A program made the translations under genes and the position numbers. Shown in pieces: positions 28,101-36,433 of a stretch of DNA of 64,000 nt (position 1 is the stretch's first letter; each line of letters starts with the position of its first letter). The stretch is from Ischnura elegans (lineage: Eukaryota; Arthropoda; Insecta; Odonata; Coenagrionidae), in assembly GCF_921293095.1 (NCBI RefSeq), contig NC_060257.1, positions 59,680,968-59,744,967 of the forward strand. The letters run 5' to 3'. The notes beneath the pieces were generated by a model. The model made no database searches and was not told where the DNA came from. It saw only the letters and a list, made by a program, of their open reading frames with translations.

Positions 28101-28993
28101 AAAGGGCAACACTCAATGAATCAATTCGTAGTTATATTAAAAATAACAATGACATTACCACTATGGGTGGCACCTTACTTGGATTTATTCAATACGAGTA
28201 GAGTTTTGATCTAAATTCCAGCCCTGTAGATCGATATGTTGTCTTCAACGATTTAAGTATAAATTGGTCATACCACACATATGTAACAACTAGAAGGGAA
28301 CTGCTAAGTAGCGGAAAGTTCACTATTTCTTGAGTAAGTGGTACTTCTATCAAGCAATACCGACTGGCGCATCTATTTAACTCCACACTTCTAATTTTGG
28401 CGGCTGAAAAGTTAGGGTTTCCGACAGGCAACAAATAAAACTTAGAGAGACTGATACGTACACCACCACCATAAAATCTTCATTTCCACTCATATCAGCA
28501 CATCATATACCGTAAAAATTCACAGTTAAACTCCATGGAATTCATTATTGGCTAGTTTACACGGATTAATTCATACTTACAAAATTGGCAAAATCAGCAA
28601 CGGTGTCACAGCCAGAATTTTTCCGAGGAAAGTCCTGGGAAATTCGTAAAAATAGATACCAAGAGCAACGAGACCGTATATTGGAATTCCATATAGAAGT
28701 AATTTTCCTGCTGTTCTTTTTCTCTTCTGCTCTGTATGTTGTCTAAACTCTTCGATTTTTCGAATATCCTGCCCAGAAAAGATAAATAAATTAATATAAA
28801 TGTCTTTTAACGATATAAACGGACCTAAGAATAGAATCATTACCTTTTCCAACTGCTCCAACCTCTCTTTTGTTGACTTCTTCTTCTGAAAGGTGAAATC
28901 ATAATTAGAAATGAAAGAACTAAAATTTTACGAGAACAGTATACGTCAACAGGTCAACAGGCACCATACCTTCCGAGAAAAAATCGCACCCAT
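6912..28993 (-). CDS. lnpk: Lunapark (ER three-way-junction protein), complete 9-exon coding region
   Basis: Joined exons: 28993-28970, 28885-28844, 28768-28581, 27063-26624, 24363-24220, 18075-17884, 14795-14586, 9839-9765, 7144-6912. Every junction is GT-AG and keeps frame; the total is 1548 nt, 515 aa. Lunapark is a conserved ER membrane protein that stabilises three-way tubule junctions; both ends face the cytosol. Visible order: N-terminal MGAIF with a Lys-rich stretch; short coiled coil (about 10-40); TM1 about 45-65; TM2 about 69-89; coiled coil about 100-130; Pro/Gln/Gly-rich linker about 150-300; lunapark motif with DRMVEYLVGDGP (306-317); zinc ligands C325, C328, C347, C350 (ICQQC...RCCYC); then an acidic Ser/Glu-rich tail. 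Length is near that of the vertebrate protein (a little over 400 aa), with a longer tail. Start chosen because MG-hydrophobic is the family N-terminus. Recognised from memory of the family; splice forms unknown. Confidence 0.95.
7346..7681 (+). pseudogene. Helitron / PIF1-like helicase C-terminal fragment
   Basis: The plus strand reads MPFNLTRRQFPTKVSYAMTI, then NKAQGQTL and GQLYVAFSRVRS. These are the last helicase motifs (INKAQGQT; VALSRV-type motif VI) of Helitron Rep/Hel or PIF1-like proteins. It ends at a natural-looking stop (KEVL). The upstream helicase and Rep domains are missing, so it is a truncated relic. It lies just past the lnpk last exon acceptor, inside intron 8, antisense to lnpk. 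Confidence 0.85.
7857..7993. repeat. Foldback, arms about 55 bp
   Basis: The left arm (CACTGCATAAATGCTC..ACCGAATCAAATCCGCTCAT, 7868-7913) is inverted at 7936-7981 with few mismatches. Pairing extends outward to about 7857 and 7993 (CGATACC / GGAATCG). The spacer is about 22 nt. No open frame. It may be a minimal MITE. Confidence 0.8.
8259..8848. mobile_element. pogo/Tigger-like MITE
   Basis: Ends are CAGTGGAACCTCGTTAAAGC and its inverted form CAGTGGAACCTCGATAAAAC, each flanked by TA. The CAGTGGAACCTCG terminus is typical of Tigger/pogo elements of the Tc1/mariner superfamily. About 590 bp, no transposase. Confidence 0.9.
8871..8962 (-). mobile_element. tRNA-derived SINE head
   Basis: The minus strand has an A-box-like CAGTGGCGGCGGGGTAAAG and a B box GGTTCGAGTCC at tRNA spacing. 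It does not fold as an intact tRNA. It sits just outside the right end of the preceding MITE. Confidence 0.65.
9765..9839 (-). CDS. lnpk: lnpk coding exon 8 (acidic tail)
   Basis: 75 nt between TTTTTGTCAG and GTAAGG, with split codons at each end (G|AA and G|AA). It encodes SEEDACTDSGDAVSKESKEE and a few more residues: acidic, Ser-rich, with no domain. Supported by phase and by its compositional match to the preceding exon. Confidence 0.85.
10949..11287 (-). pseudogene. C-terminal remnant of a transposon-encoded protein (HLWYxSEE family)
   Basis: The frame contains MWFSAPFVALAPISDPQFLQ, then AKAAQKRFSNHLWYMSEEFV and CLSFFD. I recall this signature (W-F-x-A-P, then HLWYLSEELVALAFFD) from a family of repetitive uncharacterised proteins common in arthropod genomes. 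It lies within the long-TIR element in the same orientation as the N-terminal block at 11353-11535. The central part is missing, so it cannot encode the whole protein. Function of the family is not known to me; transposase is the obvious guess. Confidence 0.65.
11353..11535 (-). pseudogene. N-terminal remnant of the same transposon protein
   Basis: The minus strand reads MKRRESFVTKLDDLLDIARS, then TREEESAVILSDK, and stops at TAA. KLxxLFDIAHADA followed by an acidic stretch is the N-terminal block I associate with the same family. It is separated from the C-terminal block by only about 65 bp, where the full protein would need several hundred codons. Confidence 0.5.
13271..13293. repeat. (ATT)n microsatellite
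   Basis: Short uninterrupted ATT run in lnpk intron 7. Confidence 0.9.
14280..14563. mobile_element. lnpk: piggyBac-like MITE in lnpk intron 7
   Basis: Flanked by TTAA on both sides (14276-14279 and 14564-14567). Ends are TACGTTGACCGCCATG and, inverted, CACGTTGACCGCCATG. TTAA plus a ~16-bp terminal inverted repeat is diagnostic of piggyBac-type insertion. 284 bp, non-coding. Its edge lies 22 nt beyond the 3' end of lnpk exon 7. Confidence 0.88.
14586..14795 (-). CDS. lnpk: lnpk coding exon 7 (second half of zinc finger, acidic tail)
   Basis: 210 nt between TTTACAG and GTGAGA. Completing Ser344, it reads FRCCYCYHWNPARKQRPHAP, supplying the second CxxC pair and the NPARK motif of lunapark. 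A Ser/Glu-rich stretch (EESGSEEEGSEESSSDGQEG) follows. Transposon sequence lies on both sides: a MITE ends 22 nt past the exon's 3' end, and a retrotransposon fragment begins about 35 nt before its acceptor. Confidence 0.95.
14830..15050 (+). pseudogene. Non-LTR reverse-transcriptase C-terminal fragment in lnpk intron 6
   Basis: The plus strand reads VGKFLDEKAKERYYFALVWQ, then LQYAVIVWDPV, a stop, and [15 protein letters not shown]. This lines up with the better-preserved copy at 55862-56400 ([20 protein letters not shown]). It is antisense to lnpk, starting about 35 nt from the acceptor of exon 7. Confidence 0.8.
15500..16618. mobile_element. pogo/Tigger-like element, copy 1
   Basis: TA-flanked ends: CAGTACACTCCCGATAATCC and, inverted, CAGCAGACTCCCGATTATCC. 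CAGTAGACTCCCGATTATCC-type ends are typical of Tigger-like elements. It shares most of its interior with 21133-22307, including a nested MITE at the same internal position. Confidence 0.85.
15822..15981. mobile_element. CCGTATTT/ATATAGTCCCC MITE, copy B, nested
   Basis: Inverted ends (CTGAATATAGTCCCCCC / GGGGGGACTATATTCAG) and the same interior as 4476-4628 and 21989-22144. It sits inside the pogo-like element. Confidence 0.8.
17043..17523 (-). mobile_element. tRNA-derived SINE, full-length-looking copy
   Basis: Minus strand. A tRNA-like head starts GGGATCGGGTTAGTGTGG and has a B box GGGTTCGAATCC. A body of about 400 bp follows, shared with 21448-21877 and partly with 54462-54758. Confidence 0.8.
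17581..17814. mobile_element. Palindromic MITE, AGGCCTGG..ACACG shell, copy 1
   Basis: Inverted ends AGGCCTGGTAACACAG and AGGCCTGGTTACACG, with TA on both sides. The interior is self-complementary around AGAACAGGTTCT, with GTTAATG / CATTAAC words near the ends. Same family as 33358-33595. Confidence 0.8.
17884..18075 (-). CDS. lnpk: lnpk coding exon 6 (lunapark motif, first half of zinc finger)
   Basis: 192 nt. The acceptor follows a CT-repeat polypyrimidine tract and CCTGACCAG; the donor is GTGAGT. It encodes a Gly/Pro-rich entry, then SFLDRMVEYLVGDGPNNRFA and ICQQCESHNGMALREEFEYL. These include the first CxxC of the zinc finger and closely match the most conserved block of lunapark proteins. 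Confidence 0.98.
18262..18889. mobile_element. Probable pogo-like element with AATTGGGGCAGCC repeats
   Basis: TA-CAGTAGATACCG at the left and GGCTACTG-TA at the right share only CAGTAG as terminal repeat. TTAATTGGGGCAG or CTAATTGGGGCAG occurs near both ends. The right boundary is tentative. Confidence 0.4.
20229..21113. mobile_element. pogo/Tigger-like MITE (CAGGCAGTCCTCGACTTTCG ends)
   Basis: Inverted ends CAGGCAGTCCTCGACTTTCG and CAGGCGGTCCCCGACTTTCG, both flanked by TA. 885 bp with no transposase frame. Confidence 0.9.
21448..21877 (-). mobile_element. tRNA-derived SINE, copy lacking part of its head
   Basis: Closely matches 17043-17523 along the body but stops within the tRNA-like head, just after the B box. 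Nested in the pogo-like element. Confidence 0.8.
21989..22144. mobile_element. CCGTATTT/ATATAGTCCCC MITE, copy C, nested
   Basis: Same ends and interior as copies A and B, at the same internal position of the pogo-like element as copy B. Confidence 0.8.
22310..24200. other. lnpk intron 5, right part: no feature recognised
   Basis: AT-rich, no conserved coding or transposon termini that I can support. Confidence 0.4.
24220..24363 (-). CDS. lnpk: lnpk coding exon 5 (linker)
   Basis: 144 nt, 47 complete codons plus split codons at both ends (C|GA = Arg, G|GT = Gly). The acceptor is preceded by CCATTTTTAG and the donor is GTAATA. It encodes a Ser/Thr-rich linker (ISPQSSRQVMTVSQGF...) with no known domain. 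Assignment rests on position, phase and open frame; this is the least conserved part of the protein. Confidence 0.8.
25164..25557. repeat. Two-copy tandem duplication, period 197 bp
   Basis: ACAAGTTGTTTGGTAACTGA at 25164 recurs as ACAAGTTGTTCGGTAACTGA at 25361, and similarity continues through the whole unit with few differences. It lies in lnpk intron 4. Peptides read from the two units match only because of the duplication. Confidence 0.92.
26624..27063 (-). CDS. lnpk: lnpk coding exon 4 (end of TM2, coiled coil, Pro-rich linker)
   Basis: 440 nt between CCTACAG and GTAAGT. It starts with the last base of Leu85, finishes TM2, then encodes the lunapark coiled coil (EKLSELYAEKKKILEDVMET and on to EKFAPD) and a linker rich in Pro, Gln, Gly and Arg. 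It ends with one base of Arg232. The open frame continues into the intron in genomic DNA, but the donor is strong and the next exon is in phase. Confidence 0.97.
28581..28768 (-). CDS. lnpk: lnpk coding exon 3 (TM1 and most of TM2)
   Basis: 188 nt between a CTGGGCAG acceptor and a GTAAGT donor. It encodes the rest of the first coiled coil (IRKIEEFRQH), the first membrane segment (LLLYGIPIYGLVALGIYFY) and most of the second (ILAVTPLLILPIL). It ends after two bases of a Leu codon that exon 4 completes. Confidence 0.95.
28844..28885 (-). CDS. lnpk: lnpk coding exon 2
   Basis: A 42-nt micro-exon, phase 0 to 0, between a TTTCAG acceptor and a GTAATG donor. It encodes KKKSTKERLEQLEK, the start of the N-terminal coiled coil. 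The intron to exon 3 is only 75 nt. Confidence 0.85.
28970..28993 (-). CDS. lnpk: lnpk coding exon 1 (start codon)
   Basis: Eight codons (MGAIFSRK) ending at a GTATGG donor. The ATG is placed here because the next exon starts in phase 0 with a Lys-rich stretch, and lunapark proteins begin MG plus a hydrophobic short run. MG at the N-terminus is compatible with the N-myristoylation reported for lunapark. The exon is very short, so it rests on the phase match and family resemblance. Confidence 0.8.
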
Positions 28994-29129
28994 TATAACG
29001 TTCAAAATTTTCTTGACGTGTATATTTCAATTGTATCACTGAACTCCATAGGTTAGTCCACCTTGATAACCACACTCGCTCCGAGCACGAAAATTTTGCC
29101 GGGTAAACAAAAATCACCAATCTGAATCA

Positions 29130-30240
29130 CCCAATGTTCCAACTGCATACGTTCAACTGACTGAGTTTCCTTGTCACTGGAAATTTTTGAAGCAATGAAA
29201 TGTTTCAAAAAGTGTTAAACGTCTTGACACGTGAGACATATGCCACCTCAAGATGAACACTTTCTGCCATTCCTACACATACCTGCAATAAAAACAAAAG
29301 TGATGGCGACCAAATGAAAAACAAGGAAAGCCGCTGGTGCTGCCAGTGACTCCTCGGTGGATGACTGATGAATCATCTACGATAAAAGGAAGATCGCAAT
29401 ATTCGCGGAATTCGCGGTTTGATCAACATGGTTGAGATTACGATCGTGATTATCTATAACGATTGACGGAATGTTTGCATCTGAGCATCGTCAAAGACGG
29501 CTGCGAAGAATGCTGAAGTAGTGCATGATACGGAAAAATGTATGCGTAAACTCAGTTATTTGCAAACCTTTACTTTTCTGTTGGGCTGTCGTGCTCTCCT
29601 ATAATTGAATTGGTTGGTGAATTAATTTCTAAATCTTTCGTTGGGTGTCGAGAACCTACACTTTACGGTATCAATTTTTAATTATTTAGAGGAAGCTTAA
29701 CACAAAATGTTGAAAATTTGAAAAATAATTAATAAATATTTAAAAATCCACTTACCTACGCGTTCTACCAGTTCTACGACCTCAGGCACTTTATCACCGA
29801 AAGGTAATTCACCAAGGTGCCAACGAAAGTAATGAATCGCCCCATAAATGCAACAACCTTAACCCTATTACCATTGATGCTAACCTTCTTCCTTAGTTGC
29901 TAGTGAAAAATGCAGAGAGTAAATCAGTAGATGTTACACTTCAGAAAAAATTTTTAACAAGCACAAAAAATGCAAAAAATCAAAAAAAGTTTTCCGTAAC
30001 TATATACCTACTCATTTACGTTATTTGACAAATGAATGTAATTTTTTTGCATTATAAAAAATATTTTTAGCACTAATATTTTTTATTTGACGCATGAAGT
30101 ATACGTTTTTGAAAAACATTCTGTAATGAAACTAATATTTTCACTCAGTTAAAAATAAAGAAAATTATTTAAAAATGAATGAAAAGTAGCGAATTGTAAA
30201 ACTTTTCATCAGCCCATGCATAGTCCAATTTTTCGATAAA
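29130..30240. other. Upstream flank of lnpk
   Basis: AT-rich sequence with a slightly more CpG-containing patch at 29380-29480 and another at 29756-29850. No coding similarity found. Promoter elements cannot be fixed by eye. Confidence 0.35.
29756..29850 (-). promoter_or_regulatory. lnpk: Possible non-coding first exon / promoter side of lnpk
   Basis: A strong donor (CGCGTAG|GTAAGTGG) lies on the minus strand at 29755-29754, about 760 nt upstream of the lnpk ATG. The sequence above it is less AT-rich than its surroundings. This suits a short 5' UTR exon spliced to the exon carrying the ATG. The upper limit is arbitrary. No TATA box or matching acceptor could be fixed, so transcription could equally start nearer 29000-29120. 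Confidence 0.3.
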
Positions 30241-30270
30241 TTGCGGGGGAAAATTATGACATCCCCCCAG

Positions 30271-30394
30271 ACGGCACAGAATCCTCCGTATCTAATTCGT
30301 ATGCAGATAGTATCCATTGACTACCGCTCCGTCGCTTTTTGTCAATGGATACTATCTGCATACGATTTAGATACGGAGGATTCTGTGCAGTCTG
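30271..30394. repeat. Near-perfect foldback, arms about 54 bp
   Basis: The left arm (30271-30324, CAGAATCCTCCGTATCTAA then GTATGCAGATAGTATCCATT) is inverted at 30340-30394. Spacer about 15 nt; mismatches few. No terminal duplication identified. Confidence 0.9.
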
Positions 30395-31077
30395 GGCCCC
30401 CTCATCTTCAGACTGTTCATCTAGTACCCATGGTCCCTATGGTGAACCAAACAAATGCTATGCGCACCTTTTTACACACTCTGCTCGCCGGCCCGGATTT
30501 AGATTAAAACAGGCTCTATTCTATTCTACTTATGAGGCCATTTCACCTCCCATTTTAAGTTTGTAAATTACGCGAGAGTAATAAAATACATCATTACTGT
30601 GATATGTATCAACATGTTTAATGAAACATTTTGTGATCGGTACTATTTCCTAAAAAATGTGGCACAGATAATAAAAAGAAAAAAGTTGAGAAAACTTATG
30701 TCGAAATATATTCTCAGTACCATAACCAAAGATCTTGACCATTATATATTTATATGTTTACTTATGGGCCATGTGCATAGTCTCCCTGTTTTCGGACCAG
30801 TGTTTTAATATTCACTATTTTTAGGGTAGAGTAATTTTTATTTTGCAAGTAACATGACTATAGTCCCCTATTGATCTTGAGGCTCTGTGCTGAAGCTTCG
30901 TCAGCTTATAGGAAAATGCGGCCCTGAATCTACGAGATCTTTTTCTCTTTTTGACACATTTTCGACTACAAACAACGCCTTCATTGTCCTGGAAGTTGCT
31001 GCAGCCCAGCTTTTGTTCCGCTGTCTCGAGAAGGCGCCTGAATAGGCTGAAAAGTAAATTCCCTAACGAAACTAAGC

Positions 31078-31137
31078 CTAGCATTTATTTAAGTCCTTTA
31101 CTGTTCGAGAGAAAAACGTATTCCCGTACCTATCCGA
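31078..31137 (-). pseudogene. Short non-LTR retrotransposon fragment
   Basis: The minus strand reads DRYGNTFFSRTVKDLNKC. It matches [17 protein letters not shown] near the C-terminus of the copy at 55862-56400. Confidence 0.7.
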
Positions 31138-31178
31138 AATGAATTTTCATTGAGATCTTTTGAAACCACTCACTAGAA

Positions 31179-31439
31179 CAGTGGCGCCGACTCCATGGGG
31201 CTTGAGGGGGCCCGAGCCTCCTCAAAAATTCGTTATGGGTGTGAGGGAAAAAGGTGCCAGGCTTGTCGATTTTCCCCGGAGTGTCCTGATATCGATATTC
31301 GAGTTATCAGGATTCCAATGTTGATCACATGACTCTTCTAAAATGCTTAAAAAACTTAAAACTCACTACTTATAAAATTTCCCGGGGCTAAAACCCCGGT
31401 TTTGACCCCCCCAATATTTTTTGTAAGTCGGCATTCCTT
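31179..31439. mobile_element. hAT-type MITE
   Basis: Exact 8-bp duplication CACTAGAA (31171-31178 and 31440-31447). The left end is CAGTGGCGCCGACTCC; the inverted right end (AAGGAATGCCGACTT) matches imperfectly through GCCGAC. Non-coding. Confidence 0.75.
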
Positions 31440-31857
31440 CACTAGAATAAGTATTATGGAAATACCTCGCGTACGTAAATATCCTATTGACGATTTATGA
31501 CATTTTTAAAAATAATCCCACAAGTACCACTTACTACATGTGCATAAGATAATGAGCCGAAAGGCTACTATGAATATTGCATCAAAATATAGATTTTTCG
31601 CCTCAATAGTGGATGCTGAATAAAATGGTATGGGAGGTCATTAAGCATCATTGAGTCCCTCGAGCCTCTCCATGTAGAGTGACTCTATAATGCTTGATGT
31701 GTATTTTGAAGTCTCGTCATTACTTTTCTGGGATTTTTAAAAATATATATGTATACTGTGTTATAATTGAGCACCATCCATCCGTACCCCTGTAGCATTC
31801 ATGGTAAAAAATAACAATGAGGTACTCGTAATCCTTGGGGGGATTAACGAGTGGAGG

Positions 31858-32107
31858 CAGAGGCGGATTTAGAGAGGGGGTCATCACCATCCCCCAAATT
31901 TTATCAAATTTTTTCCATTTTCATTATTTTAATAGTTTTGTTGCCTTGTAAAGTGCATGCTACAAGTCCCAAATGTGAGCGAAGTATGAGTTCTATTTAT
32001 CGTAGAACGTAGCACTCCATAACTGCTCCTCTCTCTTGGGGGTATTCCATACTCTCCAGACCCAGATCACGACCCCCCCCCCAAATTTGATGCTGAATCC
32101 GCCCCTG
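31858..32107. mobile_element. hAT-type MITE
   Basis: Ends CAGAGGCGGATTTAGAG and, inverted, CAGGGGCGGATTCAG. Flanking octamers AGTGGAGG and ATAGGAGG agree at 6 of 8 positions, as an aged target duplication would. Confidence 0.75.
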
Positions 32108-32418
32108 ATAGGAGGAGGTATTTCCGGGATAAAATTCCTTGGATTATTATGGGAACTCATTACCCTCTCTCCTTCTTTCATCCATGGTTTTTATCCTGTT
32201 TGCAATATTTCTTTTGAAAAATAAAGCAATACAATGGAGGGGGTAAGAAGCCAAGGGGTGATTTTTTTCTCAACAGAGTTAGGTAAAGTTAATTTTAGAC
32301 GAAATACACAAAAACTTGGTTGCCATGGGATGCGAGTGAGTCTCCGTTCTGTGCTGACATCGAAGGAAAAAATCAATTGCACTACTAAATATATAATTGA
32401 TCTGGTTTGTATTCTATA

Positions 32419-33787
32419 GGGGAGAGCGGGGTAATAACGCCCAATTAAACAATTGTATTTTATATCTTTCAATTGAAAATTTCGACGAAAGAGGCAATCA
32501 TATTAGTTTGAAGGAAATTCTATTTCCCAATTCTTTGCTTCTTATTTGGAAAATTTAACTTACTTTGAGTATTATACCTATTTTACAAGACCCTTACACT
32601 GCCCGGTATTGTCCCGAGTGCCGGGGCAATACCGTACATCAGTTGGGGCAATACCACTCTGAGCGGTATTGCTCCAAACTGATGATGATGAACTATATTG
32701 CAAAGACGGTGGGGGGGGGATAAAGATGGAGAATGTAATTTAAAGTTTTATTTCATCATCACAACAAGTAAAACATAGCATAATAGCTTAAAATTAAAAT
32801 AATACCAATCCCCTATCTTAGCTGTAATAAAAGTGAGCTAACATAAAACTAAAATTAAATCAAATCCTTTTCTAGTTACGATTAAATGTTTTATTGTAGT
32901 ATTAAAATAGGAAAATCCATAATTAGTATAGGCAAACTGCCGACACGACGGATGAAGGCCGTTTGGATTATTGAGGTGTTCCGACTATCGTGTGCTCGGA
33001 CTATCGAGGTTCGCCTGTACTTGGGAGAATTGGAAACTCACAATTTCAAAAGTCCTTCATAATTCATTTAAGTATTTTAATGTTCAAGTTGATCAGAAAA
33101 GTTATAATACTATATGGGACATTATCGTTCAACCCTCGGCAATACCGTGCACCTTACGCCTTGTACGGTATTGCCCCATGCAAGGTGTACGGAATTTCCC
33201 CAAAACGAAATGACGCAGCATTTTCAATTCTAACCTAAAATAAGAACAATATAGGACTTGTTTTTGGCATTAAAATTAGCCCATGCTATTGGCTATTAAG
33301 AACCACTTGTTTGAATATAGTCACTAATAACATATATCCCTTACCTCAGTTCGAGTAAAGGCCTGGTTACACGACACATTAAAACGTACGGGTTAATGTT
33401 TAAAAGTATGAACGCGTGAATGAACGCCAAAATGCACCGTGAAACCACCTAACTTGTGCGAATGCATGAACGGAAAATAGAACCTGTTCTAATTTGGTTC
33501 ATGCATTCGAACATGTTCCGTTCCGGTCCACTAAAGTCATTCACGCAAACATATATTAACTCGTACATGCTAGTGTAACGTGTAACCAGGCCTTTAGTCT
33601 TTAAAATATTAAGAAAAGTTGACAAAACAGAAAAACCTTTCGTCACATGCACGTGCGTAAAGGCAGAAGCTCCCAGATTGTCTTCATCGGTTTCGCTTTC
33701 CTTTCGCTATGCAGCAGTACTTCCCAGCGTTCACTACATACTCCAGTGGATCTAAAATTATGGTGCACGGTATTACCCCGCTCTCCC
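32419..33787. mobile_element. DNA transposon relic with GGGAGAGCGGGGTAATA ends
   Basis: Ends GGGGAGAGCGGGGTAATAAC and, inverted, AGGGAGAGCGGGGTAATACC. The interior repeats the GGTATTGCCCC / GGGGCAATACCG word in both orientations (around 32600-32680 and 33130-33200). A separate palindromic MITE is nested at 33358-33595. Target duplication not certain; no transposase frame survives. Confidence 0.75.
33358..33595. mobile_element. Palindromic MITE, AAGGCCTGGTTACACG shell, copy 2, nested
   Basis: Perfect 16-bp inverted ends AAGGCCTGGTTACACG with TA on both sides. The centre is palindromic: GAATGCATGAAC, then ATAGAACCTGTTCTAAT, then GTTCATGCATTC. The same family as 17581-17814. Confidence 0.88.
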
Positions 33788-34780
33788 TTACCTGATTTCT
33801 GTACCTAACACTGCATAGAAAAACGAAATCACTTGTACCCCTTGGCTTCTCACCCACTCAATTATCATTTTTTGCGCATGACAGTGGACAATATATAACG
33901 TTTTTCCGTTCTTTTTTACTTAATAAAAATTCACATTGCCATGTAAATATACCTTTGCTGCTTCGTACTTGATTGGACAGAGATCAGGACACCAAGGTGG
34001 GTCCTCTGAGGGTTACAACGCACCGAGGCCGGGAACCAAGTCAGAGACTTAAACGCCCGCGCTCCCGCGGAGGGGTTTGAATGGGAAGGAACGAGGAAAG
34101 AGGCGCCGCCGCGATAGGAGCCCGTCGATGCCTCTGGGATAGGGATAGGGTTGGAAGGGATGGGACGGGGTAAACTCCTCACCGCTATAGAAGCGGAAAG
34201 GGCCCACTAAATAGCAAAACCTGGCATCAGCCATTAATGTGCCAACGATTTTGGTGGATTTTCCTATTAAAAAGAAAAAAAAAACCATCGATCAAATAGT
34301 TGGATATACTGGATTGGATAGTATAACCCTCAAGTAGAAATGTTGTTATAGTTACCAGATATAGCAGTAATGAATCCATTTTTTTTTACTTGAATGTTTC
34401 AGGTGGCTGGTGTCCTAACACCCTCCGCCACACACCTTTTTAGGCGGCTCGCGGGCTAGTTTGTAGATTTTGATGAGTAAAGTATACATCTCTCCTTCCT
34501 AGAATTCACTTACCTCAATACTTCTCTGGGAAACACCCTTCGTACTTGGAGGGGGGAGATGTTTGATATTTGATGATTCTCAGCGGGGCTTCCTACTTCT
34601 CTGTATCTACTCCCACTGCTTTCTGAGTACAGCCAGGCAGTTTACATTACCAGTGTTAATTAAGTTTTCGATCTCGAGGAATTTTTTAAATGAAAATGTT
34701 CAAAATGAGAGAGGTGTTCTATGGTAGAAATGAGTAAATTTTGAAATTAAAATTTGCGTAAGATTTAATATAGATCGCTA

Positions 34781-36123
34781 CCCTAGTAGAAAAAATTGTG
34801 TTCTTTTGGTGTTCTTTATATGTTCATTCAGTGTTCAAGTGTTCTTTTGATGTTCTTTTGGTGTTCTTTTATGTTCACCAATTTCTTGGTGTGTTCTTTT
34901 GATGCTCAATTAATGTTCTTTTTATGTTCATCTCAGTGAACACAAAATGAACATTTTTCTTTATGTTCATTTTGTGTTCCCTTTGAGTTCATTTTATGTT
35001 CACCATGGTGAACACAATATGAACATTTTTTTATGCGTTCATTTTATGTTCACTTTGTGTTCATTTTATGTTCACCATGGTGAACACAAATTGAACATTT
35101 TTTTATATGTTCATTTTATGTTCACTATGTTGAACACAAAATGAACATTTTTCTTTACGTTCATTTTGTGTTCCCTTTGAGTTCATTTTATGTTCACCAT
35201 GGTGAACACAATATGAACATTTTTTTATGCGTTCATTTTATGTTCACTTTGTGTTCATTTTATGTTCACCATGGTGAACACAAATTGAACATTTTTTTAT
35301 ATGTTCATTTTATGTTCACTACCTATGTTGAACACAAAATGAACATTTTTCTTTGTTGTTCTTTAAAATAAACCATAGTATAAAAATTCTCATTCCTTGG
35401 AGGTGATTGTGGATAACTGCAGTTCATGTGTCATGACAAGTAGCTTTACATAAAACAAGTAATACAGATGATTTTGGAGACTTTGTCTACCAAAAATGAG
35501 TTTGAATTTCGCCATCTTGAAATCCACAAAACTGTATTTTTTAGCAGTTTTCCATAATATTTCTAGAAATTTAAAATAATGAATTTCCGGGAAAATTATC
35601 CCAAAATGAAGGCATATCATCAAAAAATGGACATTGAATGATCCGAGAATGCAATCAAGGAACACCTGAAAACACTCTCAATATGTACTTTATTGCATAC
35701 TAAAGAGGGATAAGGCCTGAGCATTTGACTTCTACGAATTAGTTAATTTTTAATAAAAAAAGCTGGTAATAAATGATTTGAGCCTTATCCAAACACTGAC
35801 ATCTGATTCACAAAGATGTGAAAGTGTTCATGGTAATGATGGGACTTCCGTGAAAGCTTTTTCTTTGTTGTTCAACAAAATGTTCTTTTTATGTTCATTT
35901 TGTGTTCTTTTGATGTTCAAAAAAGTGTTCATTTTGTGTTCAAATTATGTTCTTTTTATGTTCACAGACGAGTGTTCATTTTGTGTTCTTTTTATGTTCT
36001 TTCTGTCACAAAACACATAAAAAGAACATAAAGTGAACATTTGGTGAACATAGAAGGAACACAATTTGAACATTAAATGAACATAAAAAGAACACTGAAT
36101 GAACACACTTTTTTCTACTAGGG
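34781..36123. mobile_element. TA-flanked element made of TGTTCA/TGAACA words
   Basis: Inverted ends CCCTAGTAGAAAAAA with TA on each side (34779-34780 and 36124-36125). About 600 bp at the left and 250 bp at the right are almost wholly TTTTGTGTTC, TTTTATGTTCA and their complements. The left side includes a ~194-bp tandem repeat (units from 34938, 35132 and a partial from 35330). The middle (about 35370-35870) is ordinary AT-rich sequence. Open frames in the word region are artefacts of the repeat. Confidence 0.85.
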
Positions 36124-36256
36124 TAATCCTCAGCAAGATCATGAGCACTACATATTTACTATATTTATTCGTCATCGTAATCTTCTTATACCTGATAGTA
36201 ATATGGCGAATTGACAATAAATGAAATGTGAACTCAATTCGGAGTGTTACATTATA

Positions 36257-36433
36257 AAGACCGCCATAAACGTTGAATGATCAGGGGAATGAAATCATTC
36301 GCCCTGTATGACGGAAAAGTTCGCGAATGAACCGTCATGCGCATGATCATTCAGTGAAAATTAGAACATGTTCTATTTTGCCCGCATGATCCTGTGAATG
36401 ATCACGCGATCATTCACCGTGTATAGCGGCCTT
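36257..36433. mobile_element. Palindromic MITE, AAGGCCGC..TACACG shell, GAATGATC words
   Basis: Inverted ends AAGACCGCCATAAACG and AAGGCCGCTATACACG, each followed by GTTGAATGATC or GGTGAATGATC. The interior is built from GATCATTC/GAATGATC, centred on TTAGAACATGTTCTA. Confidence 0.8.

Noticed and set aside
30271-30394. MicroRNA precursor
   Set aside because: Arms of 54 bp are longer and more perfect than usual animal precursors; treated as a foldback until small-RNA evidence exists.
34947-35371. Two similar open frames (MNIFLYVHF...) of 65 and 76 codons
   Set aside because: They are translations of the TGTTCA/TGAACA tandem unit and repeat with it.
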